Shown: positions 60,561 to 64,000 of the stretch, in pieces
Layout of the letters: each line of letters opens with the position of its first letter
How positions within the stretch are numbered: the first letter of the stretch is position 1
NCBI GenBank assembly: GCA_949130495.1
Contig: OX422216.1
Location: forward strand, 364,646,605-364,710,604
Source: Sambucus nigra
Taxonomy: Eukaryota; Streptophyta; Magnoliopsida; Dipsacales; Adoxaceae
Direction of reading: 5' to 3'
DNA length: 64,000 nucleotides
Made by a program: the position numbers and the translations under genes
The notes under the pieces: model-generated
Databases searched by the model: none
Told to the model about the DNA's origin: nothing
Seen by the model: the letters and a program-made list of their open reading frames with translations, nothing else

Positions 60561-61525
60561 TGGTTGAGACGATTCTGGGCATATCAGTGTAAGACTAAGA
60601 TAACATATCAAGAAAATTAACAAGGATGTTAGTGAACTCTTTTTATTCATTTTCACTAAGGGGCTACCTTTTTGCAGCTGTTTGGATTTTGGGGAGTGAC
60701 CAAGTTTATGGTTATTAAGTCATCCTCATCGAGAGACATACATCTATTTATACTTTGATCAAGTTTTTGCAAGTGTTTTAGATTTTGCAGAGTTATCATT
60801 ATTAGGTTTGAGGTTTAATCCATTATTGGATTCATAATAATCACATACAACACATGCATGAAACTACTAGAAATATCAATTTATTATGTCATCAAAGGGA
60901 GGAAGGATAGCATTGATAATAGTTGAAAAGTCTACTTTGTAGAGGGATATATCATGAGAGGGTGTAAGGGGGAATTGGTTTTTAATAGGACATACTAAAA
61001 AGGCTTCCGCAGATGTGAGTCGATATACATATGATAAAGGTCCAGTTATTTAACAAAACTATTCATGTGACGTTGGTGATAAGGTGGGCAATATTCTGTT
61101 AGATGACCCTTGGTGTGGTCTTTAGGTGTTGTGGAATTTTAATGTGGACTGTAGTCTGGGTCAAGCGATGTTATCTATTCTAAGGTGTCTTATCCTCGAG
61201 GGCTTTGAAAGGGTCTCTAGTTGGGATGATCATGGTGTCGATATAGGTAAGGGACTTTGAGAGAGCTTGCAGTAAATAATGGTTATTTTCCTCGTTCCAC
61301 TGATAGTCCCAGAGTGGTTAAGAGGTCGTACTATGATATTAATTCGAAGGCTATGTCTAAGACGGCGGGCATACCAAAGCCGATATGCAGAAGTAGATAT
61401 TGAGAGGAGCGATACTGACTAATCATCCATTATTTGACGTGTTATTATGAGGAAGGGAGACAATGTATTAGTCGTGAAGGCCTTCCGCTTGTCTTAATTC
61501 GGCGGATCCCATCATGGAAACCAAG
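60561..61525. other. Unresolved 5' part of the Ogre element
   Basis: This should hold protease and gag sequence, but I could not recognise motifs in the decayed sequence. It ends at the LTR of the next element. Confidence 0.45.
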
Positions 61526-62038
61526 TGTTGAAGACAGAAAATGGCCAGGAAAAGCCTACGTCCACTGTTATTTTATTCCCAGGGGTTTACAATAGCACAA
61601 TGTGGTAGAGAGAGAAAAAGGTGTGTATCTTGTGTATGGTGTTTCTTGGTTCTCTCCCCCTTGGCTAAGGGAATACATGTATTTATACTGATGGGAGATA
61701 AAGAGATTCATTGTATGTAGACATTTATACATTATGTCTACATTCAACGAATCTAATTGTTGAATTGCTTGGTATGCTATGTGTTGTCATCTACAGTATA
61801 AATGTACATTAATGCTCATTAAATGCGTAGTTATCCTTTGATCTTCCCAGTTGATATGCCGACCAACTCTCCTCGAGTGCCGACTAACTCTCCTCGGGTG
61901 TCGACTAACTCTCCTCGGGTGTCGACTAACACTCCTCGGGTGCCGACCAACTCTCCTCGGGTGTCGAATATTTCCACGTAGGATGACATGTGTCCTTTTC
62001 TGATTGGTCCTCGTAGATGGAGAATTTTTGCGTTAACA
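61526..62038 (-). repeat. 3' LTR of the second Tat element
   Basis: It is 513 bp with TGTTGAAGAC...GCGTTAACA ends. It shares GCCTACGTCCACTGTTATTT with the left LTRs. The sense-strand TATAAATA is at 61680-61687 (minus). A five-unit tandem of CCGACTAACTCTCCTCGGGT-type 20-mers lies at 61858-61967. Confidence 0.87.
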
Positions 62039-62353
62039 GAAGCCCACAATGCTCCATGCTTGATGGTTTACTTGAAAGGGTGGAGTATTTATTCTGTAGT
62101 GTCGCTCGGTGCTCATGAAATTCTTGATCAACCTTCTTGATTTGTTCAACATAAAGTGCATTATCTCCTGGATGACATATGATGCAGGCTGATCGATGGT
62201 TGCTAATCTTTCTTTTGAGGAACTCCGTGTGCTATGTATCACCTCTGGGAATTTGGATGCATCCATGCCATAGTATGCAGCTTGTAGCTTGTCATAATCT
62301 TCAAGTATGTTGATTGGTTTTCTAGCCGACCAATTGCCTCCTGTGACGAGCAA
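62033..62353 (-). other. Unrecognised open frame in the second Tat element
   Basis: This 106-codon frame overlaps the LTR end by a few bases. It has no motif I recognise, and its position corresponds to the non-coding region 462-878 of the left element. It may be chance or captured sequence. Confidence 0.25.
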
Positions 62354-62559
62354 CTGAGTGCTAACTTAACGTGCTTGATTCTTCTGATTTATGATCCTCT
62401 GAATACTTTGTCGAGTAACATACTAGCTTTTGAACCCAACTCTTCAATATGATTAGTACCAAGCAAGTGGTGGACTTTGAAACATTTTCATACAACTTCT
62501 TCTTCATTATTGGTCGGTACAGTAGTAACAAAAGATCTCAGTGCTGTAGATGATGATTT

Positions 62560-62923
62560 TGACTTCTACCTCTGCTCGGGAATGAGCAAGAGGTTCTCGG
62601 GGACGAGCAAGAGCTGCTCGGGTAACTGTCGAAGAACAGAGAACTCAATCTGCTTTGGAGAATCAAGCCTTCCAACTAATGGCAAAGAACCAGGCCTTGG
62701 CTGAGATGTCCGAGAAGATCATGAGTCTTGAAGAGAAACTTCATGCTCGGGGACGAGCAAGAGCTTCTCAAGGACGAGAAAGAGCTGCTCGGATAGAATA
62801 TCTGTGATGAACATCAAAATGCTGAAAGATCTTAACTTCATAAACTCCCCTTATGCTTTGGATGATCCTCCTGCTGGCGAGGAACCTGTTTCAAAAGAAG
62901 AGGGAAAGAAACCAATAGAGTAG
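62560..62923 (+). pseudogene. Internally deleted copy of antisense gene B
   Basis: The RG-rich patch and first coiled coil (QSALENQAFQLMAKN) are kept, as is the C-terminus from SVMNIKMLKDLNFINSP to KKPIE. The roughly 90-residue module with the GW..AL motif is deleted between them. The ending matches 4476-4592 closely, so the C-terminus is well conserved between families. Confidence 0.75.
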
Positions 62924-63269
62924 GAATCTCAATGTAATAGTTAGTATACATTTTCATTCTCAATGTATTTTGTTTTTGATTTTAATGAAAGACTTTCAAT
63001 TTTGTTCACAGTCTTAATTGCTATTGTCTTGTAAAATACTCTACATCTGTGCATATGTATAAGTTAAAAAGATAACAATATTGTGTTGTTCATCGACCAA
63101 CTTAGTAATAAAAAAGTTACAAGTATTAGTAATGTTGCTCGATCACTTAATAATAAAGTAATGCGTATAAAAATGTTTAAAAATTTTCCAACCAACCAAG
63201 GTTGTTAAATTGTGCTCGTCGACCAATTATAGTTAGTGAGAGTTTTTATCCCTTACCAACCATACTTGG

Positions 63270-63521
63270 TACAGTTTGGAATATTTTTTCCTCGTCGACC
63301 AACTACGTTGGTACAGTTTGGAATATTTTTTCCTCGTCGACCAACTACGTTGATACAGTTTGGAATATTTTTTCCTCGTCGATCAACTACGTTGGTACAG
63401 TTTGGAATATTTTTTCCTCGTCGACCAACTACATTGATACAGTTTGGAATATTTTTTCCTCGTCGACCAACTACGTTGATACAGTTTGGAATATTTTTTC
63501 CTCGTCGACCAACTACAGTTA
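63270..63521. repeat. 42-bp tandem array with ACCAAC/GTTGGT dyad
   Basis: Six units of 42 bp (starts 63270, 63312, 63354, 63396, 63438, 63480), each holding GACCAACTACGTTGG or a one-base variant and a T-rich part (TTTGGAATATTTTTTCC). The length is a multiple of three, which creates long spurious ORFs. It is the counterpart of 4861-5100. Confidence 0.95.
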
Positions 63522-64000
63522 GTGGATTTTTCAGGTGAGAGAAAATTATTTTTTATATTGATCCCTTCCTATTCCCTATTTGGAGAGATAAAAATATGGT
63601 GAATGATTAAAGTTATTACCAAATTTATATCAAAAATCAATCAATTTGACCTTATTGACATAAATGGAAGCTGAACCAAATTAAGTATATAGTTCATAAA
63701 AATGAATGCAAAGAGACTCAAACTTGAAGAGAGAAAATAGATCTGGGTCATGATTTTCATGAGAAAACTTTTTATTGTCTTTAACCTTTTCCCATTCTTT
63801 TATTAAAAATATGATGGGAATTTGAATAGACATCAAAGATCTTACAAAATTATCAATGAAAATTATCAAATCTTATCATCGTCGTATATATTGGTAAATG
63901 TAATCATTTAAAATATTTATTCCATGATATAAAATTGAAACTTGAGAATCAAGCAAAGAGTTATGATTTATGAAATCCATTATTTTTCAGATTTCTAAAT
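63522..64000. other. AT-rich end of window
   Basis: No gene or repeat recognised. It would correspond to the spacer before the end of pol in the second Tat element. Confidence 0.5.

Larger units (their letters stand above)
54061..61500 (-). mobile_element. Decayed Ogre-type Ty3 element (pol region) carrying a solo LTR
   Basis: The minus strand gives, right to left, RT (60560-59650), RNase H (about 59640-59440), a second RNase H (about 59140-58840), and integrase (58750-57882 continuing at 54764-54440). It is heavily mutated, with stops throughout. The second RNase H and the integrase wording place it with Ogre/Tat elements. Its LTRs and gag are not recognised. Confidence 0.8.
61526..64000 (-). 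mobile_element. Second Tat element (3' portion), right edge of window
   Basis: Its LTR (61526-62038) is followed by the same internal start as at 462 (GAAGCCCACAATGCTCC), a deleted copy of antisense gene B, and a hairpin-repeat region. Gag-pol would lie beyond the window. The order and orientation match the left element. Confidence 0.85.

Noticed and set aside
63202..63538. Two overlapping ~100-codon ORFs with 14-residue periodicity
   Set aside because: They are created by the 42-bp tandem array, whose length is a multiple of three. No start context or homology.

Overview
This window is eukaryotic, almost certainly from a flowering plant, and consists almost entirely of nested LTR retrotransposons. 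I found no intact host gene. The plant assignment rests on the element families: Tat/Ogre-type Ty3 elements with a second RNase H, an Athila-type LTR with its diagnostic primer-binding site, Tekay/Del-type chromoviruses with initiator-Met primer sites and chromodomains, and a Sirevirus-like copia derivative. The content suggests repeat-dense heterochromatin.

Layout. (1) 1-12654: a Tat-type Ty3 element on the minus strand. Its 3' LTR is cut by the left window edge and its 5' LTR is at 12103-12654. Gag-pol reads right to left and is interrupted by stops. Between pol and the 3' LTR, two genes run antisense on the plus strand (879-3076, spliced; 3264-4592). A foreign solo LTR sits in gag (10886-11446, TSD CTCTG). 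(2) 12655-14305: the end of an Athila-like element (LTR 12938-14305) into which the Tat element appears to have inserted. (3) 14800-44107: a Tekay-type chromovirus on the plus strand with TSD ACTTT. Each of its LTRs was later split by a minus-strand element: a coding-free derivative (14925-24128, TSD AGTAG) in the 5' LTR, and a degraded chromovirus (32867-42597, TSD GTAAA) in the 3' LTR. (4) 44113-61500: decayed Ogre-type pol sequence (minus strand) carrying a copia derivative (45548-50497), a hAT-like MITE (50733-51136) and a 3.1-kb solo LTR inside integrase (54765-57881). (5) 61526-64000: a second, internally deleted Tat element, also on the minus strand.

Rough eye alignments of LTR pairs give a relative order. 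The Tekay host is oldest (up to about 9% divergence where compared), then the chromovirus nested in its 3' LTR (about 5%), then the coding-free element (about 3%), then the Tat element (6 differences in 461 bp). Every polyprotein has in-frame stops, frameshifts or lost catalytic residues, so none looks autonomous.

The most unusual signals are: a roughly 60-bp hairpin motif present seven times in two different nested element families with compensatory stem changes; TCGA-centred palindrome clusters of different sequence at a similar place in four Ty3 LTR families and also in a copia LTR; the two-gene antisense module of the Tat element; and an ACCAAC/GTTGGT hairpin micro-repeat found both downstream of pol and in-frame in polyprotein linkers.
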